A stretch of 64,000 bases of DNA from Vreelandella sulfidaeris (GCA_007182875.1 AP019514.1:3286001-3350000), one strand, 5' to 3'; numbered from the stretch's first letter, positions 53,390 to 64,000 are shown. Made by a program: numbers and translations. The notes: generated by a model from the letters alone, not told the origin.

Positions 53390-53865
53390 ATGCCTGTTGA
53401 AATCGGCCAGCCCGTCGCTGATTTTTTCCGCCACCGTCACCGGGGGTGCCACTGTGACGCTGTCGGAACTGCGCGGCAAACAAGTCGTGGTTTACTTTTA
53501 CCCGAAAGCCAGTACGCCCGGCTGCACCACCGAGGGCGGTGATTTCCGTGACCGCAAACCCGCTTTCGATGCCGCCAATACGGTTATTCTCGGCGTTTCA
53601 CGCGATGGCCTGCGTGCTCAGGAGAACTTTAAGGCCAAGCAAGATTTCAATTTTGATCTCATCTCTGACAAAGACGAAAGTATTTGCACGCTCTTTGATG
53701 TTATCAAGCTCAAAAATGTATGGCAAAGAGCACCTCGGCGTCGAACGCAGCACCTTCTTGATCGATAAGGAGGGCAAGCTAGCCAATGAGTGGCGCGGTG
53801 TTAAGGTGCCTGGCCACGTTGACGAGGTTCTCGCCGCTGCGGAAACGCTTAACGCCTCCCGTTAA
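53390..53865 (+). CDS. bcp: Thioredoxin-dependent peroxiredoxin BCP (two frame breaks)
   Basis: Peroxidase of the PrxQ/BCP type. MPVEIGQPVADFSATVTGGA, VVVYFYPKASTPGCTTEGGD with the peroxidatic cysteine, and GVSRDGLRAQENFKAKQDF. No cysteine occurs five residues after the first, so it looks like a one-cysteine type. Breaks near 53425 (T run) and 53720; repair gives MYGKEHLGVERSTFLIDKEG. AAAGGA precedes the ATG. 158 residues. Divergent from dapA as in relatives. Confidence 0.93.
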
Positions 53866-53934
53866 CGCTCCTCGCAGCTTCTTATACTAACGCCACTGCC
53901 CGCACTGATCGCTGGCGCGATCAGTCGGTAAGTC

Positions 53935-55049
53935 TTATTCGTACTCCCGCGCCGGGGTTTGCACCCCTCTCTGCTCATCTCGCTTATGCATACCACGCGG
54001 CCAGGCGTAGATTAGCGCCTTCAGCAGCGTTGCCAATGGGATGGCAAAGAAAATACCCCAGAAGCCCCAAATACCGCCAAAAAACAGCACCGCCACAATA
54101 ATCGAAACGGGATGAATGTTGTTGGTTTCAGAGAATAAAACCGGGGCTAATACGTTGCCATCCAGCGCCTGAATGACACCATATGCTACTAGTACATACA
54201 CAAACTCTTCGCTAATACCGAAGTGAAAACCAGCGACCGCGGCTACTGGCAGCGTGGCTACCGCCGCGCCGATATACGGTACCAGCACTGAGAATCCCAC
54301 TAGCACGGCAAGCAGCGCCGTATACGGCAAACCAAAGAACGCGAAGGTAAAGAACGTCACCGTACCCACAATGATGATTTCAATGAACTTGCCGCGAATG
54401 TAGTTGGCAATTTGATCATCCATCTCTCGCCAAATACGTGATAACAGCGTGCGCTTTTGGGGCAACAGCGAAAGCAAAAAGCCCACCAATACGTCACGGT
54501 CCTTGAGCATAAAGAAGACTAAAATTGGCACCAACACCAGATAGATAATTAGCGACATAATGTTGCCCAGCGATGCCAGCGAGAGGGTTAAGGCGCGCTG
54601 TCCTAACTGGCTGATTTCGCGGCTCGCCACCCCTATCCAGTTCTGCATCTGATCCGGCGTTATAATGTTCGGATAACGCGCCTGTAGCTCGTCCAACCAT
54701 CCCTGACCACTGGCGAACATTCGCGGCGTTTCCTGCACTAGTCCCACTAGCTGATTCCAAATCAGCGGCATTAAAATAAACGCCAGGGTTAGCAACACAC
54801 TGATGAATGCCAAAAAACCATGATCACCGCCAGCAGATGCGGCAAACCTCTCCGGGTAAGCGCGCTCACCACGCCCTGGAGTAGAAATGCGATTACCAGC
54901 GCGGTAAAAAACGGCGCCAGCATACGCCCGAACCAGATTATCGCCGCAAAGCCCGCCACCAACACTACCAGCAAAATCAGCGCTTCTTCGTCCGAAAAGT
55001 AGCGTTCAACCCAGCTTTTAAAATCGTGCGCAGCGTCATGAGTTCGCAT
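53935..55049 (-). CDS. AI-2E family transporter, PerM-like (one frame break)
   Basis: Eight-helix permease-like membrane protein of about 371 residues. Blocks LALIVALI-like N-terminal helices (ALILLVVLVAGFAAIIWFG), QARYPNIITPDQMQNWIGVA, and LPYTALLAVLVGFSVLVPYI with GNVLAPVLFSETNNIHPVSI are typical. The break is near 54812-54820 (a run of A). ATG at 55047-55049 overlaps the tusA stop by 14 bp. The family includes quorum-signal exporters and Na+/H+ antiporters; substrate here unknown. Confidence 0.87.
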
Positions 55050-55298
55050 CCCCTGCTTTGCGAATCCAGTACACATACACATCATCGCGCTGTTCGCGGC
55101 CTTCTAGCGTGTGTGCGCTTTGGTCAGTAAATGACGCCATGTCGCGCCACGAGCCAGCATCCGTGGAACGCACCTCCAGTAACTGACCTGCCGCCAACCC
55201 CGCCAATGCCTGCTTAGCTTTAAGCAAGGGCAACGGGCAATGCAGCCCACAAGCGTCAAGCACCGTGTCAGGTTGAAAGCCCCGGTTTGCTCAGACAT
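55036..55298 (-). CDS. TusA/YedF-family sulfurtransferase-like protein (one frame break)
   Basis: 87 residues. Starts MSEQTGAF; after a break near 55275 the core is LDACGLHCPLPLLKAKQALA, with the family CPxP-type motif whose first cysteine carries sulfur. Pseudomonas aeruginosa PA1006 in the same position affects molybdenum and nitrate metabolism. Cotranscribed with perM-like gene by overlap. Confidence 0.88.
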
Positions 55299-55477
55299 AT
55301 ACCCCTCCCCTCAAAATAACCTGCATAGTCACGGCATTGTTACATAAACTGTCTTTTTAGCGATTGATTTTACTAGGTAGTCGATTTAACGGCACTTCCC
55401 TGTGTTTATCAATGTCACAGTTTTATCATTGTCATGCGTTGACCACTGCGCCTACACCATCACTGATTGAGGATGAC

Positions 55478-56940
55478 ATGCCGACTCTGCATTTTGCTTA
55501 TCCAAGCTGGATATGTGCGCTTGCTTGTGCCTGTGGTAGCTTATTTTTCAGTCCACAAAGCGCCGCCATCGACAATGACGGCCTGCCAAGCTTAGGGGCG
55601 GCATCTACGTCCGTCAGTAATGAAGAGTACCGTTTGGGAAGAGCCTGGTTGCGCCAGTTTCGTGCCCAAGCCCCCAGTGGCAAGACCCTATCGTGAATGA
55701 CTACTTGCAAAGTCTTATTGCTCGGCTAGCCCCTCACAGCCAGATTAACGGCCTGCGCATTACCACTGTCATGGTCGATAATGGCTCTCTTAACGCCTTT
55801 GCCGTGCCTGGCGGTGTGGTGGGCATCAATTCGGGGTTATTTGCATTCGCCGAGGACGAGGGCGCCTTTGTTTCGGTGCTGGCCCATGAGCTGGGCCACC
55901 TTTCTCAACGACACTATGCCCGGGGCAGCGCCCGTGCGGCTCAGACCCAACTGCCCGCGATGGCGGCAATGCTCGCCGGCATGCTGATTGCCGCAAGTGG
56001 CGGAGGGACGCTGGCATTGCAGCCGCAATGGGATCCCAGGCGGCCTTGATTCAGGACCAGCTCAGCTATTCGCGGCTGTTCGAACAAGAAGCCGACAATA
56101 TAGGCCTTCAGGCAATGGCGGACGCAGGCTATGACCCCGACGCAATGGTGCGCATGTTCGCAGCGATGCAACGCATGACCCGCCTGCAGGGCGATACGCC
56201 GCCGGAGTTCCTGCTCACCCACCCGGTCACCGACAACCGTTTAAGTGCCGCTCAGGATCGCGCTGCCCAATTGAATGTCGCTGATGCTTACACCAGCAAT
56301 ACTCTCTACGACATGATGCGTGCCCGCGCGCTGCTGAGTATTTATAGCAATACGCCTCAGCAGGCAGCCTCGCGCCTAGCCCAGGAAGGTGCCGAACAAG
56401 CCGCTCAGGACTACTTAGCGGCACTGATCGCAGCTCGCAATAGCCAGATCGACAGCGCTCTGGCGCAACTGGATAGGCTTGCTTCCGAGCACCCTGACTT
56501 TGCTATGCTGCCCGCCTCTGCGGCAAGCGTCGCACTCGAAGCCGGTCAATACGATGCAGCCATTCAGCGCAGCCAGCGATTGCTTCGCTTGATGCCCCAG
56601 TACCTCCCTGCACAATTAATATTGGCCGAAGCACAGCTACAGCGCGATCCGCAAGCTGCTTATCAGTTGTTAAACGATATTACCTCTCAACACCCGGACA
56701 ATCCGCAGGGCTTTAACCTGTTAGCAGAGGCAGCCGGACGTAGTGGACATGATAGCTGGGGCCATTTAGCGCGTGCCGAGCATCTTCAATTGACCGGCCG
56801 CGTAGACCGCGGCATCCGTCAGCTTTCTATTGCCAGGGATGCCGCCGAGCGAGAAAAATGACCAACAGGCGCTGGCGCGCATAGAACGGCGCCGAGAAGA
56901 CTTTATGGATTATCGCGAGGCGCTGGAAGATTTTAATTAA
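55478..56940 (+). CDS. bepA: BepA-type periplasmic M48 metallopeptidase with TPR (three frame breaks)
   Basis: Periplasmic chaperone-protease for outer-membrane biogenesis. Signal peptide MPTLHFAYPSWICALACACG, metallopeptidase site VLAHELGHLSQRHYARG (HExxH), QDQLSYSRLFEQEADNIGLQ with the third zinc ligand (E), and C-terminal TPR-like repeats (AQDYLAALIAARNSQIDSAL, QLILAEAQLQRDPQAAYQL). Breaks near 55675, 56025 and 56855; the last extends the tail to IERRREDFMDYREALEDFN. GAGG before the ATG. About 487 residues. Confidence 0.93.
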
Positions 56941-56984
56941 ATGAAAGACGTAAGCCGCTGAACAAGGATTGAGAGCAGTCAAAC

Positions 56985-57048
56985 GACGCGGCAATCTCAA
57001 CCCGCACTGGCAGCAGCCTCGCGATTGCGTCGCTTGCTCGCAATGACT
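56985..57048. repeat. REP-like palindromic repeat unit (first copy)
   Basis: GACGCGGCAATCTCAA near the left and GCGATTGCGTCGCTTGCTCG at the right form an imperfect dyad related to the following, more complete copy. Confidence 0.6.
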
Positions 57049-57055
57049 CCCATAT

Positions 57056-57142
57056 GTCATTGCGAGGAGCGCAGCGACGCGGCAATCTCAATCAGCAGTG
57101 GTAGAAGCAGCCCCGAGATTGCGTCGCTTCGCTCGCAATGAC
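57056..57142. repeat. REP-like palindromic repeat unit (second copy)
   Basis: GTCATTGCGAGGAGCGCAGC at the left and GCTTCGCTCGCAATGAC at the right are inverted repeats, with GCGGCAATCTC / GAGATTGCGTC as inner arms. CATTGCGAG-type palindromes are a common extragenic repeat in bacteria. Located between bepA and the convergent nadA 3' end. Confidence 0.75.
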
Positions 57143-57162
57143 ACTCGGTTAATCTTTTCTCG

Positions 57163-58190
57163 CTAAATGGTGAAGTTAAGCATCCGCTCAAGGGGTTTTA
57201 AGGCCTTTAGACGCAACGGCTCATCCACTTGAATTTCACCGCTGCCTTCACGTAACGCACCCGCCAGATTATCCAGCGCGTTCATGGCCATCCAGGGCAG
57301 TGGGCACAGCTGCGGCAGGTGGCGCCGTTACCCGCCGTTGGCGCTTCAAATAGGGTTTTATGGGGTACCGCCTGCTGCATTTTGAAGAAAATGCCTCGGT
57401 CAGTCGCCACAATCAGCTTATCGTTGGGCAGCTCTTTAGCCGCCTTGATCAACTGTGAAGTAGAGCCAGCCACATCGGCAAGCCTGACGACCGGCTCGGG
57501 CGACTCGGGGTGAACCAACACAGCCGCATCAGGATAGATGCGCTTAAGATCTTCAACGCCTTTGGCCTTGAACTCTTCATGGACGATACAAGCGCCATCC
57601 CACATCAACATATCTGCGCCTGTTTTCTTTTGGATATAGCCGCCTAAATGCTTGTCGGGCGCCCACAGGATTTTTTCACCGTTAGCCTGTAGATGCTCAA
57701 TCACGTCAACCGCAATTGAGGATGTCACCACCCAATCCGCCCGTGCCTTAACCGCTGCGGAGGTATTGGCGTAAACCACTACGGTGCGATCAGGATGCGC
57801 ATCGCAGAAAGCGCTGAACTCATCGGCAGGACAACCAATGTCCAGCGAGCAGGTCGCTTCCAGGGTGGGCATCAGTACGCGCTTTTCAGGCGACAATATC
57901 TTGGCGGTTTCTCCCATGAAGCGAACCCCGGCGACCACTAGCGTGGTGGCGTCGTGGCGGGCACCAAAGCGCGCCATCTCCAGCGAATCGGCGACACAGC
58001 CACCTGTTTCTTCCGCTAGCTGTTGGATCGCGTCATCGGTGTAATAGTGCGCTACTAGAACGGCATTATGGGCTTTCAACAGCCGTTTGATCTCGCCAAC
58101 TCGTGCTTGGTCTTGCGCAGGAATGCGGGTCGGGCAATACGCAACGGGCAGCGGAGCACTAAGCTCTGCTTGAGTAGTCATAATAGTCAT
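57163..58190 (-). CDS. nadA: Quinolinate synthase NadA (one frame break)
   Basis: [4Fe-4S] enzyme condensing iminoaspartate and dihydroxyacetone phosphate. [40 protein letters not shown], the cluster cysteines in [11 protein letters not shown] region and CRSCAHCPW, and [10 protein letters not shown] are present. The break near 57290 is one G too many in GGGC; repair gives [19 protein letters not shown] and a stop at 57163-57165. Start is ambiguous among GTG 58202, ATG 58190 and ATG 58181; I use 58190. About 343 residues. Confidence 0.94.
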
Positions 58191-58421
58191 CGTGTCTACC
58201 ACTGTGACGAACAGGGAATCCCCCTGTTAAACACTGGGTCACGGCATAGGTGCTTATTGCTTTACCCCTATATCGCTCGCGTGCGCGATAGGCGGCTGCG
58301 TCTCGCGGCGGCCTATCGTCAGGAAATCTATTCTAGACCATTGTGGTGGGAAATAGCTGCCTACTGCAAACAGATTGTTACACTAGCGTTGTTACCCTGA
58401 GGCGCTATTCACCGGCATAGC

Positions 58422-58455
58422 AAAACGCCCCTGGCAGCAAGCTGACAGGGGCGTT
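58422..58455 (-). terminator. Intrinsic terminator of the tRNA-Lys genes
   Basis: AACGCCCCTG and CAGGGGCGTT form a 10-bp stem with loop, followed on the minus strand by TTTTGC, five bases past the 3' end of the tRNA-Lys at 58460. Confidence 0.85.
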
Positions 58456-58459
58456 GAAT

Positions 58460-58535
58460 TGGTGGGTCGTGCAGGATTCGAACCTGCGACCAATTGATTA
58501 AAAGTCAACTGCTCTACCAACTGAGCTAACGACCC
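58460..58535 (-). tRNA. tRNA-Lys (TTT)
   Basis: 76-base cloverleaf on the minus strand starting GGGTCGTTAGCTCAGTTGG, anticodon loop ACTTTTAAT, CCA encoded. Identical to the copy at 58678. Confidence 0.97.
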
Positions 58536-58677
58536 AAATTTGCCTTGCTCTTCACATCCTTGCTATTCACATCACTGTTTCGATGTTTCAGATGTTCAGT
58601 ACCCGTTTCAATCTAACGGCTGCTTGAAGACGTTACTTCAACAGCTATCAAAACCATGATCAAAACAGCGATTGATA

Positions 58678-58753
58678 TGGTGGGTCGTGCAGGATTCGAA
58701 CCTGCGACCAATTGATTAAAAGTCAACTGCTCTACCAACTGAGCTAACGACCC
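58678..58753 (-). tRNA. tRNA-Lys (TTT)
   Basis: First of two identical tRNA-Lys genes in transcription order, 142 bp apart, CCA encoded. Confidence 0.97.
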
Positions 58754-58855
58754 GCCTGAACGGATGCATATCCTACGCTTACACCCCTTTGATAGCAAGT
58801 GTTTTTAGCGTCGAATAATAAAAACGAACCTTAACCGTGCATAGCATGAGCGTGC

Positions 58856-59730
58856 TTAACGGGCTCTGCTTTTCGGTTTACGCATTGCTTGAACCGGCTT
58901 GCGCTTGTGCTTATCACGACTCCAGCGGTTCTTTTCATCCGGCGTTAACGCGGGCACCTTGCGTGTTTCTAAGTTAGCCAGCGTGGCTAAGTCATCCACC
59001 TCATCCTGGGTAAGCTCGACCCATTCGCCTGCTTTAGCGCGCTTATCGAGAAAGATGTTGCCATAGCGTACACGTTTCAGGCGACTGACCGTGAGCCCTT
59101 GGGACTCCCAAAGACGACGCACTTCGCGGTTGCGGCCTTCCAGTATCACCACATGGAACCAAGTGTTGATGCCCTCGCCCCCGAACTCCTGAACGTCGGT
59201 AAAACGCGCAGGGCCATCTTCCAGCATGACGCCATCCACCATCGCCAGGATGTGCTCACGCGTCACTTCTCCCATGACACGTACTGCATACTCACGTTCC
59301 ACCTGGGTGGAGGGGTGCATCAAGCGGTTAGCTAACTCGCCATCGGTTGTGAACAGCAGTAAACCGCTGGTATTGATATCCAGGCGGCCAATCGCAATCC
59401 AGCGCTCACCTTTAAGACGCGGCAAGCGTTCAAATACCGTGCGTCGACCTTCTGGGTCTTTGCGCGTGCACAGCTCACCTTCCGGCTTGTTGTACATAAT
59501 CACCCGGCGCGGCACTTCTTCTTCCGGACGCAGCGACACTGGTCGGTCGTCAAAACTGACCTTATCCCGCGCTTCAACACGATCGCCTAGCTTGGCTACT
59601 TGGCTATTCACCTTAACGCGGCCATCGGAAATCGCCGTTTCCATTTCACGCCGTGAGCCAAGACCTGCACGAGCCAGGACTTTTGCAGCTTTTCGCTGGT
59701 AGGGGGTGTGGTGTTATTACTCTGATTCAT
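58856..59730 (-). CDS. rluB: 23S rRNA pseudouridine(2605) synthase RluB (one frame break)
   Basis: S4 domain at the N-terminus ([20 protein letters not shown]), catalytic site [20 protein letters not shown] with the essential Asp, and [21 protein letters not shown] basic C-terminal tail (KPKSRAR) is typical. The break near 59700-59705 is one C too many in CCCCCTACCAG. The ATG at 59728-59730 overlaps the scpB end by 14 bp. About 291 residues. Confidence 0.94.
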
Positions 59731-60559
59731 GGTCGTCTGACCTCACATCGGTAGTCTGCGTGCGTTCGCGCTCATCTTCATTAGCGCGTTGTGCACGTGC
59801 CGCGAGCCGTGCCTGCAAATCGGCAAAACTCAGCGGCTGGGTTAACGCCGTCTCGGCGTGCGTATCGGCTATTTCAGCCGACGTAAGCTCTTCTTTCTGG
59901 GGTGGCGCATCCTGCACCGTTTTGATCGTTTCGTCTAGTGCTTCATTCTCAGCATCTGGGCCACTTCCTGCATCGATTCCCGCATCATCCGTCATCATCC
60001 CCGGCTCTTCGGGTAGTTGGTTCTCGTCCCAGCTTACCAGCGTGTGCATGGGTGGCAGTGCATCAAGTGTTTTTAGCCCAAAATCGTCTAAAAAGCTGCG
60101 TGTGGTGGCGTATACCGCAGGGCGCCCCGGCACATCACGGTGGCCAACGACCCGAATCCAACCGCGCTCCATCAGCGTACGCATAATAGAGCTACTCACG
60201 CTGACCCCCGCGCACCTCCTCAATATCCCCACGGGTGACCGGCTGGCGGTAAGCAATCAAGGCCAGGGTTTCCAACAAGGCCCGGGAGTAGCGCTGGGGC
60301 CGCTCATCCCATAGCCGCGACACCCACTGAGAGAGGCGGGGACGAATGCGCAACTGATAGCCTGAGACCGTCTCCAAAAGCTCCAGAGCGCCCCCGAATG
60401 GCGTAGCTGTAAACGTTCAAGGACATCGCGAAACTCTTTGCGTGTAGGGCATTCACCCTCAACAAAAAGCGTTTCTAGACGCTCCAGGGGTAACGGCTCG
60501 CCAGCGGCCAGAAGCGCCGCCTCAATAATGTCATCTAACGCGGTGGCGACGTTACTCAT
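59717..60559 (-). CDS. scpB: Segregation and condensation protein ScpB (two frame breaks)
   Basis: Winged-helix partner of SMC-ScpA. MSNVATALDDIIEAALLAAG, LETLALIAYRQPVTRGDIEE, and GRPAVYATTRSFLDDFGLKT are typical. A long acidic/low-complexity C-terminal extension (about 80 residues) follows the core. Breaks near 60385 and 60200. The start ATG overlaps the scpA stop by four bases. Confidence 0.93.
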
Positions 60560-61507
60560 GGCGTCTCCTCACCAGGTTCAAAGGCAGATTCGCCATAGGC
60601 ATCGTCTTCTATCTGGTTATCCTCAAAAGCGCCCTCCTCATCGTCAGCAAGGGCGGCACGCCTCGCCCGTACGTGAATCGGCGAAAGCGGTGCATTCTGC
60701 ACAATTTCAATCATGGCTTCTTTGGCCAATTCTAAAATCGCCATAAAGGTCACTACGACACCTGCCCGCCCCTCCTCAAGGGTGAATAGCGATTCAAACG
60801 AGGTATAGCGGTGATGAGCATCATCGTGACTGAGTTGCTCCATGATTTTCAGCATGCGCTCGCGGGTAGATAGCACTTCACGGCTAATCTGGTGGGCCTG
60901 AACCAGCTCGGCGCGCTTAAGGATATCGGACAACGCGCTGAGCAACTCATCCAACTCTACCTCAGGGTGAATTACTCGGGACTCCAGCGGAGGTAACCCT
61001 GCCTGCACGCTAAACCAATCGCGTCCCATACGTGGTAGCGTATCCAGCGTCTCAGCTGCTTCTTTAAGGCGCTCATACTCCTGGAGGCGGCGGATAAGCT
61101 CAGCGCGGGGATCCTCCTCCTCATCGCCCTCTACCTTCGGGGGGACGCGGCAGCAACGTACGGGATTTAATTTCCGCCAACATGGCGGCCATCAACAGGT
61201 ACTCACCGGCCAACTCAATTTCCATGGCCTTCATCAGTTCCACATACTCAATGTACTGATGAGTGATGGTCGCCACGTTGATGGTCAGAATATCGAGATT
61301 CTGGCGGCGGATCAGGTAGAGCAGCAAATCCAACGGGCCTTCAAAGGTCTCTAAAAAAACCCGCATCGCCTCGGGAGGAATGTATAAATCCTCCGGCATT
61401 TGCGTAATCGGCTCATTAAACAGGCGCCCAAGCGAAACCGCCACTGGCTCAGCGGTCACAGCTTCAGCGCTTTCAAGATCAGCAGTATCGCTTGACGTCT
61501 CGCTCAC
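60556..61507 (-). CDS. scpA: Segregation and condensation protein ScpA (one frame break)
   Basis: Kleisin linking SMC heads. FLETFEGPLDLLLYLIRRQN and LLMAAMLAEIKSRTLLPRP at the N-terminal domain, VVTFMAILELAKEAMIEIVQ at the C-terminal winged helix. Starts at a GTG (61505-61507). The break near 61133-61141 is in a G/C run (PRPPKVEGDEEEDPRAELI after repair). About 317 residues. Confidence 0.94.
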
Positions 61508-61608
61508 GCGGGTCGGCTCTCTTGGTAAAAGTGAATCAACACAATCGCACAGTTTAGCAAAGTCGGTTGCATTCGCGTTGCTCTATTAGAGGGTAAACGT
61601 CAAACGGA

Positions 61609-63371
61609 CTAACCCGCATCGCTGGCTTTTCGGTAGCGGCCAACATAGTCAAACAGCTTGTCGCGGATTTGGTAATGGCGGCCTACTTTGCGCCCTACCA
61701 CAAAGTCAGGGTGGCGCAGGCGGTGCTGTTCAGCGACGACCTCATCAGCGCTAAGTGGCGTCCATTTGCCTCCCGGTGCACGCAGATGGTAACGCAGAAA
61801 GGCAGCATAGAAAGCGCGCCGCTGGGCCGACGTTTCCAGCGCGAACCATTCGGAGAGATGCTCGCCATCTTCGTCGTGATAAGTGACCTTTAAACGCGGC
61901 AGGCCTCGCCCATTGGTGGTCGCTTCCAGCTGCATACCGCTGACCCGCAATACCTTGGCGTCTTTCAGCTTAAGGGCATCCTTGAGCTTATCATCCGCAT
62001 CCACCAACAGCCTGTCGCAGCCGTGGCAGCAGCGGGCAGCAATGTCATTCTCGGCGCCACACTCATCACAAACCTTAAAGCGGAAACGGAAGTCACATTG
62101 GCGTTTCTTTCCTTCATCATCTTCAACTAACCCCCTGACAGCGACGGCCGAAGTGCTCGATGACTAGCTCGCCATCGCGCTTGCCCCAGTAGAGGTTGGC
62201 ATGACCACAGGCGGGGCACTCCACCTGCACCGGCTCGCTGTCGCTATCGGGCTTCGGCTCGCCCACTTCCGGCGCGAAGATATCCCATGGGTTACCAGCA
62301 TAATCCAGAATCAAGCAGTCCTCTTTACCCGGCGAAAGACGCAGCCCACGCCCAATCATTTGCTGATAGAGGCTAATCGACTCCGTAGGGCGCAAAATAG
62401 CGATCAGATCCACATGCGGCGCATCGAAACCGGTGGTCAGTACCGCCACGTTCACCAGGTACTTAATCGCCCGCGCCTTGAAGGCATCAATCAACGCCTT
62501 GCGTTCTTGAGAGGGTGTCGCGCCGGTAATCAAGGCGGCCTCAGCCGGCGGTAAATAGCCCATAATTTCTTCTGCATGGGCCACGGTAGCGGCAAAAATC
62601 ATCACGCCCTGCCGATCCACCGCGCGTGCGATGATTTGCTCGATAATGCCCGGCGTCGCCCGGCTTCCAGCCACTACTCGGTTAAGCGCTTCCTCCTGGA
62701 ACAGGCCGCTTGAAGCGGGTTTGAGCGCGGAGAAGTCGTAGCCCTCTATGGCCATATCCAGGCGTTTTGGGGCCGCCAGATAGCCCTGCTTCACCATTAG
62801 ACGCAGCGGCTGCTCAAACACACAGTCGCGAAAGAAACTCTCTTCGCTGCCCCTCACCATGCCGTGATGGTGGCGATAGTAGATAAACCCTTGCCCCAAT
62901 CGGTAAGGCGTCGCGGTAAGCCCGAGTATTTTAAGCTGAGGGGTTGTGGCGGCGCAGGTGCTCGATCACCTGACCGTAGCTGGCGTCTTCATTGAGCGAT
63001 ACGCGGTGACTCTCATCGATCACCAGCAGGGTAAAGTTTGCGTCATTAAATTGCTCTAAGTTGCGCACCACCGACTGCACCGAGCCAAACACCACTTGCC
63101 GGGTTGCCTCTTTGCGCTTTAACCCGGCGCTAAATATATCTGCCTCGAGGCCATACGCCTGATACTTGGCATGGTTCTGCTCCACTAGCTCTCGCACATG
63201 GGCCAGCACTAATACCCGCCCCGAGCGAGACGCGCCAGTTCAGCGATGACCAGGGATTTACCGCTCCCGGTCGGCAGCACTACCAACGCCGGCTCACTGG
63301 ACGCGCGAAAGTGCCCTACCACCCGCTTTACCGCCTCCTGCTGGTAGGGGGCGTAACTGGGGCGTCTGCAT
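61609..63371 (-). CDS. radD: DEAD/DEAH-type repair helicase RadD/YejH (about four frame breaks)
   Basis: Closely follows E. coli RadD from memory: [20 protein letters not shown], Walker [36 protein letters not shown], the box VIDESHRV (D-E-S-H here), [59 protein letters not shown], and a C-terminal zinc region ([39 protein letters not shown]). Start ATG 63371 ([11 protein letters not shown]) matches the family N-terminus; an upstream ATG at 63419 would translate through a hairpin. Breaks near 63335, 63228, 62945 and 62128. About 587 residues. Confidence 0.93.
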
Positions 63372-63382
63372 GGGGGATGCGA

Positions 63383-63404
63383 AAGGCGGCCCGGAGGCCG
63401 CCTT
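63383..63404 (-). terminator. Hairpin between purL and radD
   Basis: AAGGCGGCC and GGCCGCCTT form a perfect 9-bp stem with a four-base loop, 39 bp past the purL stop and just before the radD start. The T tract is poor (TTTC). Confidence 0.6.
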
Positions 63405-63443
63405 GTCGTGTTGCGTCATTGTTCACCTATAAGGGTGTCTTCG

Positions 63444-64000
63444 TTAACCCAACCAAACCCGAGCGTTGCGGAACAGACGTAACCAGGCGCCATCTTCGGT
63501 CCACTCTGCCGGTCGCCAGGAATTGGTGACCGCCCGAGTGACGCGTTCAGGATGCGGCATCATAATGGTCACCCGGCCATCGGGCGTGGTCAGGCCGGTA
63601 ATGCCCGAGGGCGAACCGTTAGGGTTGGCCGGGTAGCGGGTGGTCGCTTGGCCGTAGTTATCGATGTAGCGCAGCGCGATTTGGCTACTCGACTGCATGC
63701 TGCGTAAGTGAGCGCTGTCACGGAATTCTGCGCGTCCTTCGCCATGGGCCACGGCGATGGGAAGCTGCGAGCCTTCCATACCGGCTAGCAGAATCGAAGG
63801 GCTCTTCTCAACCCGCACCATGGAAACCCGCGCCTCGAACTGCTCGGACTCATTGCGCACGAAAGTCGGCCAGTTTTCGGCACCGGGGATTAGCGACTTC
63901 AACTGCGACAGCATCTGGCAGCCGTTGCAGACGCCCAATGAGAAGCTATCATCACGGGCAAAAACGCCGCAAACTGCTCCTGGGCACGCTCGTTAAACAG
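63444..64000 (-). CDS. purL: Phosphoribosylformylglycinamidine synthase PurL, C-terminal end (one frame break)
   Basis: C-terminal glutamine amidotransferase domain of the large PurL; the gene begins beyond the right edge. The nucleophile cysteine is in [19 protein letters not shown], and the catalytic His/Glu pair in [19 protein letters not shown]. The break near 63957-63962 is one missing T ([19 protein letters not shown] after repair). About 186 residues are present. Confidence 0.94.

Overview
The window reads as chromosomal DNA of a gammaproteobacterium close to Halomonas (Halomonadaceae). Many protein sequences and several gene blocks match what is known from Halomonas and Pseudomonas, for example bepA-tusA-perM-bcp-dapA-bamC-purC, ccoNOQP-ccoGHIS-hemN-anr-ttcA and scpA-scpB-rluB. 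The taxon is an inference from gene content; no rRNA gene is present. The content is mostly core metabolism. I see no phage, insertion sequence, CRISPR array or plasmid gene.

Layout. 1-3.2 kb (minus): a TRAP transporter operon dctP-dctQ-dctM followed by a crotonase-family gene cut by the window edge. 3.5-10.4 kb: a haem-binding GlcG/HbpS-like gene, a divergent GntR/FCD regulator, then glcC divergent from glcDEFG (glycolate oxidation), with a clear GntR-type operator between glcC and glcD. 10.4-11.1 kb: five tRNA genes (Asp x3, Val x2). 12.1-24.1 kb: the microaerobic respiration block, with cbb3 oxidase ccoNOQP, its assembly genes ccoGHIS, a SafE-type membrane protein, hemN, the FNR/Anr regulator, and convergent ttcA. 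24.2-37.1 kb: an acetate-use island holding a degenerate exonuclease-fold gene, a cNMP/CBS/DUF294 protein, a DUF4212 plus sodium:solute symporter pair, a small membrane protein, the CrbS/CrbR-type two-component system and acs. 37.3-42 kb: sprT, a UPF0149 gene, a phospholipase-D type cardiolipin synthase, rsmJ, tsaB and adk. 42.2-47 kb: pyruvate dehydrogenase aceE-aceF, whose E2 has three lipoyl domains. 47.4-58.2 kb: ampD/nadC, an acetyltransferase, trmO, purC-bamC-dapA, bcp, perM-tusA, bepA and nadA. 58.4-64 kb: two tRNA-Lys genes, rluB-scpB-scpA, radD and the 3' end of purL.

How the genes fit together. Glycolate oxidation, the acetate switch (CrbS/R, acs, symporter) and pyruvate dehydrogenase are small-carbon-acid functions. 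The cco/hemN/Anr block tunes respiration at low oxygen.

Sequence quality dominates interpretation. By my hand count roughly 80 frame breaks occur in 64 kb, nearly all in single-copy essential or core genes. Wherever I resolved one, it was a one-base gain or loss in a short homopolymer. I therefore annotate each broken gene as one CDS over its full span and regard the breaks as probable sequencing errors, not pseudogenes. At least one pair of such errors cancels out and fakes a missense change in adk. The most interesting real signals are an exonuclease-fold protein that has lost its catalytic acids, a 13-bp triplicate that carries the ampD start codon and its ribosome-binding site, a long inverted repeat before the symporter operon, and the compact acetate island with an uncharacterised membrane protein inside it.
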